Positions 21,196 to 31,334 of a stretch of 64,000 nucleotides of DNA are shown piece by piece (position 1 is the first letter of the stretch; each line of letters starts with the position of its first letter). A model generated the notes under the pieces. The model made no database searches, was not told the DNA's origin, and worked only from the letters and a program-made list of their open reading frames with translations. The translations under genes and the position numbers were made by a program. The DNA comes from Diogma glabrata (lineage: Eukaryota > Arthropoda > Insecta > Diptera > Cylindrotomidae): NCBI GenBank assembly GCA_963693315.1, contig OY856188.1, positions 149,251,197 through 149,315,196 of the forward strand. The letters are read 5' to 3'.

Positions 21196-21412
21196 CTATT
21201 TCAAAACTTAATGGCGTAAACAATTCATTTGCCAGCTCAAAATGAATTACCGAATATTGGTAATCGATTTGCTGCACGAACCTCTTCAATGGCATTTGTA
21301 AAAGCACATACCATACACAAAAGCAGACACACACACATCAAAATGAAATGTCCCGTAGAGCATCATAATACATACATCAACAAAAAATTAGAATATTATA
21401 TACAGATGAAAG

Positions 21413-21460
21413 GTAATGTTTATATTTTCTAAAGTCTGATTTTGATTATAATTTTTTTAG
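21413..21460 (+). other. Candidate 48-nt intron in the Harbinger relic
   Basis: GTAATG at the donor and ATTTTTTTAG at the acceptor separate two segments that are contiguous in Harbinger transposases (YYIQMK and ANADKKFIDV). A small indel after the acceptor disturbs the frame. Splicing is inferred only from sequence. Confidence 0.45.
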
Positions 21461-21754
21461 CAATTTTTCGCAAATGCTGATAAAAAATTTATAGATGTTT
21501 GCTTTGGTTATCCAGGATTGGTACATGACCAAAGAGTGTTCCGTAACAGCAATGTATATAAACAAAGTAAATATCCCCCTACTGGCTTTTTCTACTTGGT
21601 GACAGTGGGTATAAATGTTGTTTATACCCAATCGGTATCATAACACCCTACAAAGGTAATACAACAGACGCACAATTCAATTTCAATTATCTACATAGTA
21701 AAAGTAGAATTTGCATAGAACAAGCATTTGGTATTATAAAAACAAAATGGAGAT

Positions 21755-21870
21755 GTATTTTTTTAAGAAGTTTAGAGTTATCCCTAGATAGCTGCTCGTT
21801 ATCCCAAGCTTTTTTTAAGAAGTTTAGAGTTATCCCTAGATAGCTGCGAGTTATCCCTAGATAGCTGATA
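21755..21870 (+). repeat. Short tandem duplication in the Harbinger relic
   Basis: AAGAAGTTTAGAGTTATCCC with TAGATAGCTG occurs at about 21768 and again at about 21818. A third shorter GTTATCCCTAGATAGCTG follows at 21850. It disrupts the transposase frame. Confidence 0.7.
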
Positions 21871-22212
21871 TCAGCTTGCTGTGTTCTTCATGACATATGT
21901 ATTACTTTTGGAGATAATTTAGAGGAATTAGAAGATGAGTGCAACATAGTAGTAAAAGCGGACCATAACCATGTAAATGATATTTGTGAAGAAAGAAATA
22001 GTATGGATGCGATATTACTTCGAGACTTGATTTGCTCTGAAATTTAAAAACAGTAATTTAAAAATTTAATAACTAAAGTATAGTAATAAAAACAACATTA
22101 TAAACAATATTATAAACAAGTTTTCAGTCTTAATTAATTTTTAGATTAATTTAATTCCAACTTCCATAAAATTAAACAAACAAAAACACATTTCAAAATA
22201 TTAACCACAATA

Positions 22213-22330
22213 CTATTTAATTTTCAGAATCCTCAGAAGAAAGGACAACATCAAGAAAATATTGCTTACAAACTTTTGCCATGAGCTTGTTACGTTTTTT
22301 TATTTCAAATAAAATTTGGTTGTTCAACGG
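22213..22330 (-). pseudogene. Possible convergent second ORF of the Harbinger element
   Basis: The minus strand is open over EIKKRNKLMAKVCKQYFLDV, then VLSSEDSEN and a stop, convergent to the transposase end at about 22045. PIF/Harbinger elements usually encode a second, Myb-like protein, often convergent. No Myb motif is visible, so this is inference from position. Confidence 0.3.
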
Positions 22331-22340
22331 TATACATATA

Positions 22341-22832
22341 GCGTTTTCGATTCTACAAAAAAATGTGACTTTATTTTGCACTTTTTTTTCAGGTCACATT
22401 TTTTCTGTTCGATTCTCAAAAAAATGTTGACCGGAAAAAATTTGCGTTTTCTTTTCTCGATTTGGATGCAAGTTTCAAACTTTTTGAGGGCAATTATATT
22501 GCATTTTTTTACTTTTTCTCAAGAGACGGTGCAAGAATGTTGCCTTGTTAAATATAAAAACATATTATAAAAAATAAGAAAAAACATACTTTTAAAGATG
22601 TATTTTTCTTAAATAAAAATAATTAAACAGTGTGAAAATAATAATATACATTTAAAAATTGAATTGCTTTATTTTGTTGACAGATCTAAAAAATGTGACT
22701 TTTTCTGTTCGATTCTCAAGTATTTTAAGGGCAAAACTGAAAAAATAAATGCAAAACTACAAGAAAAAAATGCAAAACTGAACAAGTTTTGCCCGCTCTG
22801 AGGTCAAAACTTAAATCGAGAAACGAAAACGC
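22341..22832. mobile_element. 492-bp MITE with TA target site
   Basis: Ends are GCGTTTTCGATTCT on the left and its approximate complement GAGAAACGAAAACGC on the right. TA lies at 22339-22340 and 22833-22834. Inside, AAAAAATGTGACTTT and TTTCTGTTCGATTCTCAA blocks occur on both sides, suggesting subterminal repeats. It is non-coding. The superfamily is undetermined. Confidence 0.6.
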
Positions 22833-22834
22833 TA

Positions 22835-23378
22835 ATAGTTTAATTGGTTTTTATTTTTAGTAACTACCCTAGCGCAGTGGCGAAGCGTGCTTTTGAAACT
22901 AGGGTAGACATATTCAAAAGTTTTATTAATATACATAGAAACTAGGTAGAGACCAAGTGGAAGCAGAAACCAATTATAGTACATTACCATGAAATATTTT
23001 GAACAAGAGTTCTCTGACCAAAAAAAATACTTGTTATTTTTTTCAAACAAATCGTATAACTTTGACAATAACAAAAAAAAATTGTGTACTTTGATTGGAT
23101 TATAAAATTTGAAAAGTTGGCTTCATTATTTATATTTTTAAATATTTTTATTAGTTTATCAAAACAAAAACTAACAACTATTATACTCATTGAATAAATA
23201 TACAAGGAAGTGTCGCGGGTACGTGTACGTACACAAATAGTCGGTGAAGCATTTTTTTTTTAATTTTTTGTTAAGTTTGCCAATCTGTCAATGTCATTTC
23301 ATTTGTTTACGTCGTATTTCAAAACAAACTAAAGAGTTTTTTCTGTATTTTGTTCTTAAAGTATTGAATTGTAATTCA
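22835..23378. other. Spacer with a lone CAGTGGCG-type terminus
   Basis: CAGTGGCGAAGCGTGC at 22875 resembles a hAT-type terminal sequence, but no matching right end was found. The rest is AT-rich without an assignment. Confidence 0.35.
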
Positions 23379-23380
23379 TA

Positions 23381-23885
23381 CTAGTTTCCCACCGTAGCAA
23401 GTTGCTAGTTAGTATAGTTTAATAAAGTATAATAGCAACGGTGTGAAAGCAAACTATCACAACAATTATTTTAAATTTGCTATTTTCATTTGCTAGCTAG
23501 TAAATATAATACTTATCAAATAAAGTATAATATCGACGGTGTGAAACGTAATTATTATTTTATAGGTGAAATGTCATTTTATGGAATTTGTAAACATTGT
23601 GTTTTCTTGCGATTTTTAGCTTGTAAGATTCATTTCTGATATTTAATAAATTAAAGTGTATTTTAATAATATAAAATTTTAATAATATAAAATTTTTTAC
23701 TATAACGCTAATATCAAATATAAAATTGACAGTACGGTATTTTGATATATCAATTTTATTCCAGTGTCAAGTTAGGTTTGGTTTCCCACCGAAACATTAT
23801 CTTAATATAATATGAACGGTGAGAAATCAAACTAATATCAAATATTTGCTATACTACATAGTAAATTTCTGCGGTGGGAAACTAG
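23381..23885. mobile_element. 505-bp MITE, CTAGTTTCCCACCG termini
   Basis: Perfect 14-bp inverted termini CTAGTTTCCCACCG and CGGTGGGAAACTAG are flanked by TA on each side (23379-23380, 23886-23887). The flank TCA TA ... TA TCA also permits a 3-bp TCA duplication. Additional inverted copies of TTTCCCACCG / CGGTG(T/A)GAAA lie inside at 23430-23450, 23550-23560 and 23785-23830, so the element is built from repeated subterminal hairpins. It is non-coding. Confidence 0.8.
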
Positions 23886-24648
23886 TATCAGTTTTATACA
23901 AATTAGTATTTAAGCTGTTTTTTTTACAACAATTAATTGTGTTTATACAGTTATTTATTCATAAAAATGGCGTGCTGCACCAAAACATGTAAAAAAATTG
24001 TCAACATTCCAAAGCATTTTGCTGCTAAAATTACAATTATCAGATAAGGATATTTTGATAAAAAATGTTAAACAATTTAGTATATATTTTTAATACATTT
24101 ACAATAAGTTTGTGTCACAAAATTAATTATTTTGTAATTTAATTTTTTACTTAATTTCTCAAATGTAAGTTTGCCAAAATGTCAAAACAATTTTGTTAGA
24201 CACGCCCATTCACAGGGATTGTATAAAGTTACTGTTTGTTATGAAAAATGTGTGTAAAAAATATAAATTTGAATATGATTTAAAGTTTAAAGATTTGATC
24301 TAGAATTTTTAGTAGTGAAATATATTGTTTAAACATATATAACCATAAGGATTTTCAATTTATCTACGATGTTTATACATTTATTATTAGTTTATTAGTC
24401 GAAGTATGGTTATGAACATAAATTAAAATCGAATTTTTAAGCCAATAGACAGTACAAGCTAATTTCGTCAATATTTAGGAACAGTCATCTTTTAAAGTGG
24501 GTTTAAAGGTACTTTGTAAAGGTACTACAATTTCGTTATATTCAAAATGGCAACTGTTAGAAAAAACTGAATACAATAGAGATTTTAGATAAGTTTTTTT
24601 TATAGAAGTTAGTTCATAGAAGTTTTGTAGTTAAATAAAAATATTTGC
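23886..24648. other. AT-rich spacer, nothing recognised
   Basis: A 26-codon frame from 23967 (MACCTKTCKK...) has no supporting feature. No other structure was seen. Confidence 0.4.
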
Positions 24649-24651
24649 TTA

Positions 24652-25100
24652 AGCCGGGCTTATTCACATACAACGGAAACAGAAACCGAAACTGAAACTG
24701 AAAATTTTCCGTTTCTGTTTCTGTTTCTAATTTGGTTGACGGTGGTGAATAATAAAACAGAAACGGAAACCGAATTTTGTTTGAGTTTGTGAATTTGTTA
24801 TCCATTATGAATAATAAAATTGAAGAATAACAAAAACAAATAATTTTTATTTATTAAATTCAAAATTCAAAGCTTTTGTTACCACAATTCAAAATAATAA
24901 TTAATATTATGTGACAGTTTCTGGTCATGTGACAGTTTCGGTACTGAAACAATTCAATTTTAATTATTTCCGTTTCAGACAAAACAGACGAATTTTACGT
25001 TTCTGTTACGTTTCTAAATTCGGTTTCTGTTTCCGTTGCTGTCAAATTTGTATGAAATTCGGTTTCTGTTTTCGTTTCCGTTGTATGTGAATGCCCGGCT
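24652..25100. mobile_element. 449-bp Harbinger-type MITE, TTA target site
   Basis: Inverted ends of about 40 bp start AGCCGGGCTTATTCACATAC on the left and AGCCGGGCATTCACATACAA (complement) on the right. They are followed inward by runs of GAAAC(A/C)GAAA and complement. A TTA duplication lies at 24649-24651 and 25101-25103. TWA targets are typical of PIF/Harbinger. The interior is non-coding. Confidence 0.85.
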
Positions 25101-25103
25101 TTA

Positions 25104-25800
25104 GAGGACAGCTTTACAAATCTGTATTCGTAAAGATGTGTTCATTTGTATTGCTGGTAATGATGTTAGACTGTTGTTAGTGTGATACTATTGCTGAAGA
25201 TGATGGCACACAGTTTTGCTTTTATGTATTTAATGTTTAAAAATATCGAGAAAAAAATTATTAAAATAAAATCAACAAAATATATAACTTATTCATTATC
25301 TTTTATTTAAGTAGGAAACAGGCAAAAATACATTTTAAGACAAATTTTTCCTAAAATAACGACTAGTTTAAACGAGAAATAAATAAAATTTTGAATAAAA
25401 TCTACTTATTTCAAAGAACAGTTCATGCTGCCACCTAAGATATGTTTGTGTAACTATATACAAATTATACACAGTACCACCCTACGATTAAATACAAACA
25501 CCATCAAACGCACCAATACTACAAATTAGATGCTTCAATCAAAAAGTCTAGTTACTCTTCCTTAGATAATAATTCAATGATTATACTGATGAATCTAAAA
25601 AAATAAACTGAAATAATATATTTTTTATTCGCCTACATATTAAAGTGTTACTTTATTACTGTGATTTTAAGCCTTAAAGTATCACTTTTCAACTATTTAT
25701 TTTGTTGTCATAGCTACGTCCAAAAAAGTAAAAAGCATTTGTATTTGTTTAAATTCTATGAAAAATAGAAATTTATATCAAAGCAACCCTTAAATTCCAA
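25104..25800. other. AT-rich spacer leading into family F
   Basis: No gene. From about 25,690 the sequence starts to resemble the region upstream of the F hairpin in the copy at 55.7 kb (TTTTGTTGTCATAG(C/T)TAC). Confidence 0.4.
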
Positions 25801-26110
25801 ATTTCATTATCCAATTCAAATGGTTGTTATCATTTGTTGTCATACCTACACAATAATTTGGAAAAGATAACAAATATTTTGTTCCACATATTTTTATTTT
25901 AAAATTTATGCAAATTTATAATTTTAATTTAGAACATACATTTTTTTTTTAATATTTTGCTTGCGGCGAATAAAAAATAGTATATGATGCACGGATGTAA
26001 GCTATTTTGGTCCTAATGTGGGTGCAAATCTCGGCTAGCGCCTCGATTTGCAAACTCCACATACGTCCAAAATCTTTAGCCTTACGTCCTAGCATCATAA
26101 TGTACTATTA
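25800..26110 (+). repeat. Family F repeat, copy 1, with terminal hairpin
   Basis: The core (25978-26108) is a long imperfect hairpin. TAGTATATGATGCACGGATG and GTAAGCTATTTTGG pair with CCAAAATCTTTAGCC, TTACGTCCT and AGCATCATAATGTACTA. It is preceded by TTTTGCTTGCGGCGAATAAA and by sequence shared with copies at 33.5 kb (minus) and 55.7-56.2 kb. No coding capacity. Confidence 0.7.
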
Positions 26111-26177
26111 TTTCATACTGATATCTAAAACGACATTTTTCGGATTATTTATAGTACAAAAAGTTGAACTTTAAAGT

Positions 26178-26222
26178 CCTAGTACTTTAAAAAATTTTTA
26201 AAGTACTAGGACTTTATAAAAT
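26178..26222. repeat. 43-bp near-perfect palindrome
   Basis: AAAGTCCTAGTACTTTAAAA and TTTAAAGTACTAGGACTTT face each other with almost no spacer. It abuts the 3' end of the Crypton-like relic. Confidence 0.8.
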
Positions 26223-26259
26223 TATACGTCAGTTGTTGCCATAACAATAATTCAAACTT

Positions 26260-26621
26260 TTAGAAAACATTTTCCATTGCTCGTTTTAAAAACGCATTTA
26301 ATTTACAATAATTGGCAATGTTTATATCATCCTTAGCACGTAGTGTTGATTTCAGCATAGAAAATTTTGACCACAATGAGGAAGATTTCAACTTTTTTGA
26401 CTATAATTATTATAATTTTTTGTTAACGTTAAATGTTATTTTTCTACTTTTCAAAATTAGGTACTTACCTTATTAGAAAAATAAGCTAAAAGGACATCTT
26501 CATATACAATCAGAATGCGTTTTTCCTTTCTCCACTCACAAAACAACTCGTCTTTTCGTATTGATTCCGTGATTTATTTGACAGCAAACTCTTCTTTACG
26601 GCGAATCTCATTTGCATCCAT
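26260..26621 (-). pseudogene. Crypton-like recombinase N-terminal domain relic, spliced
   Basis: Two minus-strand exons can be read. Exon 1 (26621-26469) starts at an ATG with AAA before it and encodes MDANEIRRKEEFAVK, a stop, then ITESIRKDELFCEWRKEKRI and LIVYEDVLLAYFSNK. Exon 2 (26400-26260) encodes SKKLKSSSLWSKFSMLKSTL, then RAKDDINIANYCKLNAFLKR, then AMENVF and a stop. The order xEDVLLxYF, SxxYxxSSLWSxYSMLKSTL, INIxxYxKLxAFLKR is that of the core-binding region of Crypton-type tyrosine recombinases and relatives in insects. The catalytic domain is missing and one in-frame TAA interrupts exon 1, so I call it a relic. A small domesticated gene is the alternative. Confidence 0.6.
26401..26468 (-). 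other. 68-nt intron of the Crypton-like relic
   Basis: On the minus strand the donor is AAG|GTAAGTAC and the acceptor TTATAG|TC. Removing it joins codons in phase 0 and gives YFSNKSKKLKSSSLW, as in family members. The donor is a near-ideal consensus. Confidence 0.6.
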
Positions 26622-27330
26622 TTTAACACAAATAATTGAAAACAAATTTATCAAAAATAACAAATTATTCAAAAACAATTGACGGGTCTTTTTGGTTGCT
26701 ATATGTTATTTTGTTTGTTTACTAAATATTAGGTTGGTTACCGTTTACTTTATTATTACGAATAATTTGAGCAAAATTTAAAACTCATTTCTTTTTATTT
26801 TAATAAATTTCCAGTATGAAATAAAATTTTGTATTCACTTCAAACGAAAAGTGTTTTTAAAGGTACTCACTAGTAATTTCGGCAACAACTAGCTCGTACT
26901 TTAAAGTTTCACTTTTCGTTCTTGATAAATAAATAACTATTTTGTAGTTCAATTCCTCTATATTATTTTTATAGCTGCAAAATTATTAATAAGTTTTTCT
27001 TTAAAAAACGGCTCAATAGTTAATTTTTGTAGAAACTCTTTCTCAATCGATAATAGTGACAAAGGCTCTAGTTTTGTACTTTTCATAGATTTTCTTAGCT
27101 CGTTTTTAATACGTTTCAAAGTACTGGTTAAATCTCTTACAATAAATTGTGGTCTGTGGTCATTGTAAGAAAAAGAGTTAATAATTTAACGACCTTTCAA
27201 TAAACATTGTTCAACCCATTTTCAGATCTATATTTTTATAAAAAGACCGGACTTAAATACTTGATTTTATCATTGTATATTATTGAAAGCTCATTTTTAT
27301 CATTATTTGGTAAAATATGTAGGATATTGT
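26622..27330. other. AT-rich spacer, nothing firm
   Basis: No coding assignment. TTTCACTTTTCGTTC near 26915 and AAAGTATCACTTTTCAAC near 25680 may be old paired sequences around the Crypton-like relic. Confidence 0.35.
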
Positions 27331-27870
27331 AAGAAGAGATTAGCAAAAACATTGTTTTTAGTTTTGAGCAGCGGTTGATATTAAACATAAAATTCTTTGT
27401 AAAAATACAAGTATAACTTATAAGTGCAACTTTTTCAAAATTCTAAAAATATTCCAAAAATCATAATAAAATCTAAAATTTAAACTTTTTCAAAATTCCA
27501 AAAATATTCTAAAAATTATTAAAAAATCAAAAATTGAAACCATTTTCAAAATTCCAAAAATAATGCAAGAAATAAAACAAAATCAAAAATTCAAACTTTT
27601 CCTAGAATTCTTATAATATTGCAAAAATTATAACAAAATCAAAAATTTAACCTCTTTTAACCAATTTTAAAAATATTCCAAAAACTATTACAAAATTGAA
27701 ACTTTTTTCAAAATTGCAAAAATATTGCAAAAATTATAACAAAACCAAAGATTGAAACTTTTCTCAAAATTCTAAAAATATTCCAAAAATTGATACAAAA
27801 ACAAAGATTTAAATTTCAAAATTCCAAAAAAATTATAACATATTCAAAAATTGAAATTTATTTTCCCACT
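27330..27870 (-). repeat. Family T, partial copy IV with minisatellite
   Basis: The minus strand has the T end region (TTTAGTTTTGAGCAGCGGTT-like block near 27355) and then about 430 bp of monomers. The core of each is AAATTCTAAAAATATTCCAA with (A/T)TTAxAAAATCAAAAATTGAAAC, roughly 60 bp long. Monomers are diverged. No coding capacity. Confidence 0.7.
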
Positions 27871-29300
27871 GTTCCTGTTATTCAGAAGTCGTGGAATCTG
27901 GAATCACACAAAAAATTATTCAAGAAACAAAATATAAACAGAAATAGACATAAACAAAACTGTCTATCTAAGAACGAACAAACATTGAAAATTTGTTGTT
28001 TTGCTATTGCTTATTACTGTAGAATAAGTAGTCATATTTTGAAACGTCTACAAGACAGAGTCTTCCTAATCAGTTGAGGTCATCCAGGATTTAGAATTTG
28101 CCGTGTATTTAAAAGGCAGCGTTGTAATATTTTTAAAACATCTTGGTGATTTTGACTTGTGAATTATAACAAATAGCGATCTTTCGGATCCGTTAGCGTT
28201 TGCTCCAACAAGTACAGTTAGTTACCCGTTGTTTACTCAATTTGCCACCAGCCCATAGTTCATTTTTAAAAGCCAAACGTTTATTTAAAAGCATGTTGTA
28301 AAACAGTCCCGTTCCCTCAATATTAAAATATTTTTGGTATCGTAGTCCCGATTAATAAATTGGTAACTGATTTGTAATCTAATCTTCGCAAATTTCTACA
28401 CGCATATCCACGACATTTTTGAATAACATTTCGTGTCAATTTTTGAATCAATCCATTTAATCATTACAAGGGTTGGAGTCTAGTATTTCGCGAGAAATCG
28501 AAAATTCCTTTAGTTTTTCTTTGTATAGTAGCGGACCATTAACGGAAATGTTTTTTAATCCCATGAATTTTAGCCATTTTATAACTGCCTCTTCAAGTTT
28601 TTCATAATTTTCTAGATATAATTTTTTCCCCGTTTTGAAGAACAATTTTTTTCCCGTTTTGAACAGATTGCCTGTTAAATTTTCGTTGGATTTTGTACAA
28701 TTGATAAAACTGTAGTTTTACATATTCCAAATGTCTCTTCAATTTCAGCGGACGTGTCAAATTTTTTATCAACTCCTGCTAAAATATCATTATATAATAA
28801 ATTCGTACATGTCTGAATCTATTTTTATACGTGATAAAGCATCTGTGTTTGTATTTAATTTCCCTTGTTTATACACGATTTAAAGTCATAATCAATCAAT
28901 TCATGTTTAACCCTAGTTAGTTTGGATAAAAGATTCTTGTGAACGAAAAGGCTCATCAAATATCTATGATTAGTTACCTTAGTGAATTTTCTACCGTGTA
29001 GGTATAATTTGCTAAAAGTTTCTTTTCTGCTATTGGTTTATGTAGTCCATGTTTAGTCATGCTCCTACTTGCGTAAGATATTGGTAAATTTTGACCAATG
29101 TCTCCTTGAGAGAACACTGCACCAAATGCGTAATTTGAGCTGTCAGTAGTTAATATGAAAGATTAACTAATTTGATTAATTAAATTAAGAAGATTAATTT
29201 AAAAGTCAGGATATTTAAGTATTACTGAATCCATCAAATCAGATTTCAGTTTTAGAAATGATCCTTGACATCTATCTGTCTACATAAATAAAGCGTTCTT
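27871..29300. other. AT-rich region, no assignable gene
   Basis: Several minus-strand open frames are present, for example 28645-28457. None has a motif I can name. Parts such as 28810-29110 read like decayed coding sequence without a clear family. Confidence 0.35.
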
Positions 29301-29309
29301 TAGTGAAAA

Positions 29310-29830
29310 CTGTTTTTTTTGCTATAACCCTTAAATTAGGGTGTTTTTTCGATATTAATTCAAAATAAGGTGAAAAATAAATATTTCAAATCAAATAAAT
29401 TACAGCGTATTTGGGACATCAGTTTTCACCAAATTTCGTGAAAAAAAATTTTTTTGTAAAAGATAAAAATAAAAAACCAAAAACTTGGTTTTTTGAATCG
29501 AAAATTCAATTCAGTTTTTGCATTTTCTGAGAAGATTTACTATAGTAATATATTTTTTTTTTCACCATCGAAAAGTAGAGATTTCAACGAACAGAAAGCA
29601 TACCAACTTTTTGAAAAAAGCTGATATTTTGACGGGTGAATTTTCGATTGAAAATTAGGGTGCTTTTTCGATATTAATTCAAAATAAGGTGAAAAAATAA
29701 ATATTTCAAATCAAATAAATTACAGCGTATTTGCGACATAAAAAGATAAGTTTTCACCAAATTTCGTGAAAAAAAAATTTTTTTGTAAGAGATAAAAATA
29801 AAAAACCAAAAACTTGGTTTTTTGAATTTT
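29310..29830 (+). repeat. Direct duplication of about 170 bp
   Basis: The block starting TTAGGGTG(T/C)TTTTTCGATA and running through TCACCAAATTTCGTG and AAACTTGGTTTTTTGAAT occurs at about 29335-29500 and again at 29655-29825, with few differences. The spacer of about 150 bp is not duplicated. Confidence 0.8.
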
Positions 29831-30510
29831 TCACATAAATTTTGAGGTTATGTGAAAAAAGTGTCCAAATAAAAGTTTTAGATATTTTTATTACCTACAA
29901 CTTTGCCATTTAACTTTTTTCCATAGGACTTTTAGTTTTGCCGGAAATCGAGATAAACCGTTTTTTACCCTTAAAAACTCACCCCTTCCCCTTCCCGACC
30001 TCAGATCGCCCGTAAATTATTTTTCCTTTCATTTTTATAATATTCTCCTCCTTTTCTAATGGGTTTCATCCTACTATTATTTTTTTTGTTTTCAAAAATT
30101 ATCGACCCTGGTCTATATTGGTATGATTCAAATATTTGTGTTGTTGTTGGTAGTTTTAGATATTTATATTGTATATCTATGCTACAATTAGTATTTCCAC
30201 GCATATCTATTTCAAAAAGAAAACGGATGAAATTAAGAAAAAAAGGATAAAAATACCACTAAAAACACAAGCCTAAATCGACTCGAAGAACTTTATAAAA
30301 AAAGTAGCGTACGTAGCTATATCCTAAGTTATTTCTATTGAAAAAGCTTTCAACGGACTCGTTCGACGTACTTTAAAACCGTATAAACGAGGTACGTTAA
30401 ATCCGATCAAAAATACGTACAAAAAAATGTGGGTAAGCTTGGAGACGACGCAATCGTACTTAATATGCCAAGTGTACGTTGTAAACGGAGTACGTTATAA
30501 GCGAGTTTTA
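29831..30510. other. Spacer, no assignment
   Basis: GC-richer words occur around 29980-30010 and a set of GTACGT-containing words at 30305-30500. No gene or RNA was recognised. Confidence 0.35.
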
Positions 30511-30650
30511 CTTATATATTTTATATATAATTTTTTTTTGTTTTTCCGTCTCCGCTTATCAAATATAGTCGTTTGGCACCAAAACTTTTCCGAAATTCCG
30601 AGATGAAGCCCATTGCAATAGGTAGATTTTTATATGAAATCTACCTAAAA
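30511..30650 (+). repeat. Family E, 5'-truncated copy 3
   Basis: Starting in a short AT-repeat, it matches the right end of the E elements at 54,750-54,866 and 61,014-61,130 (complement): TTTTTCCGTCTCCGCTTATC, ATAGTCGTTTGGCA, TTCCGAGATGAAGCCCATTG and the terminal palindrome TAGGTAGATTT...AAATCTACCTA. The 5' body is absent. Confidence 0.8.
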
Positions 30651-30844
30651 AACAAAAATCTTCTTAACTTAATATGTAATTCAGCGTCAGTCGCAAAATA
30701 AATAAAAAAATTTATTTATTTAAATTAAAATTTTATTCATTTTGTGTTTTCCTTTTCATTTCTTGCTTTTTCAAAAATGCAAACTAATGCAAATACCAAC
30801 ATCTATTTTATTTCACTTTTATTTTGTAAATTTCTTGTTTGTTA

Positions 30845-30991
30845 AGCATGCTACAGACCTACAATCAATTTGTCAATCAATCGAAAACGAAAATAAACGA
30901 AATAAAATTTAGGGTAAAATCCCCTAAATTTTATTTCGTTTATTTTCGTTTTCAATTGATTGACAAATTGATTGTAGGTCTGTAGCATGCT
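30845..30991. repeat. 147-bp near-perfect palindrome
   Basis: Two arms of 70 bp begin AGCATGCTACAGACCTACAA and end with its complement TTGTAGGTCTGTAGCATGCT. One mismatch is visible and the spacer is TAAAATC. The high arm identity implies a recent origin. No clear target duplication was found at the ends. Confidence 0.92.
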
Positions 30992-31334
30992 ATAAACATA
31001 TGTTGATTGCACTTTTTTATATATGTACTCCACCAAACATATCAATTTAATCAGTGGCGTAGCCAGAATTTGGGGGGGGTCAAGGATTATTTTATAAGAC
31101 TTAATAGTTTAACCCAATAAACCAATTAATTAGTTTTATTAATAATTCATTACAATAATAGATACTTCATTTTAATGTTTCCTTAATTTTAATTTTTTTA
31201 ATTAATAATTTTTTAAAAAATAGATTAATGATTTTTTTTAACTATTTTAAATTATTTTTAATTAACTTTAAGAAAACAAATATCGAATAATTTTTATTTC
31301 AAAACAAAAATATTTTTTCAATATTTTTTTTTTT

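Larger units (their letters stand above)
21200..22060 (+). pseudogene. PIF/Harbinger transposase relic with intron
   Basis: The first part has THIKMKCPVEHHNTYINKKL and EYYIQMK, ending at a GT donor. After an AG acceptor at 21459-21460 the frame continues DKKFIDVCFGYPGLVHDQRV. Then come PPTGFFYLV, IGIITPYKGNTTDAQFNFNY, and RICIEQAFGIIKTKWRCIF, ending with LLRDLICSEI and a stop near 22045. These match the HARBI1-type order xxDVxxGxPGxxHDxRVF, GDSGYxxxxxxxTPY, ExxFGxLKxRW. The first catalytic Asp region (IDGTHI) appears mutated, and the DSGY Asp is in a frame-disrupted stretch. The copy is inactive. Confidence 0.75.

Noticed and set aside
22875..22895. CAGTGGCGAAGCGTGC as the left end of a further hAT
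   Set aside because: No matching right end or 8-bp duplication was found in the window.
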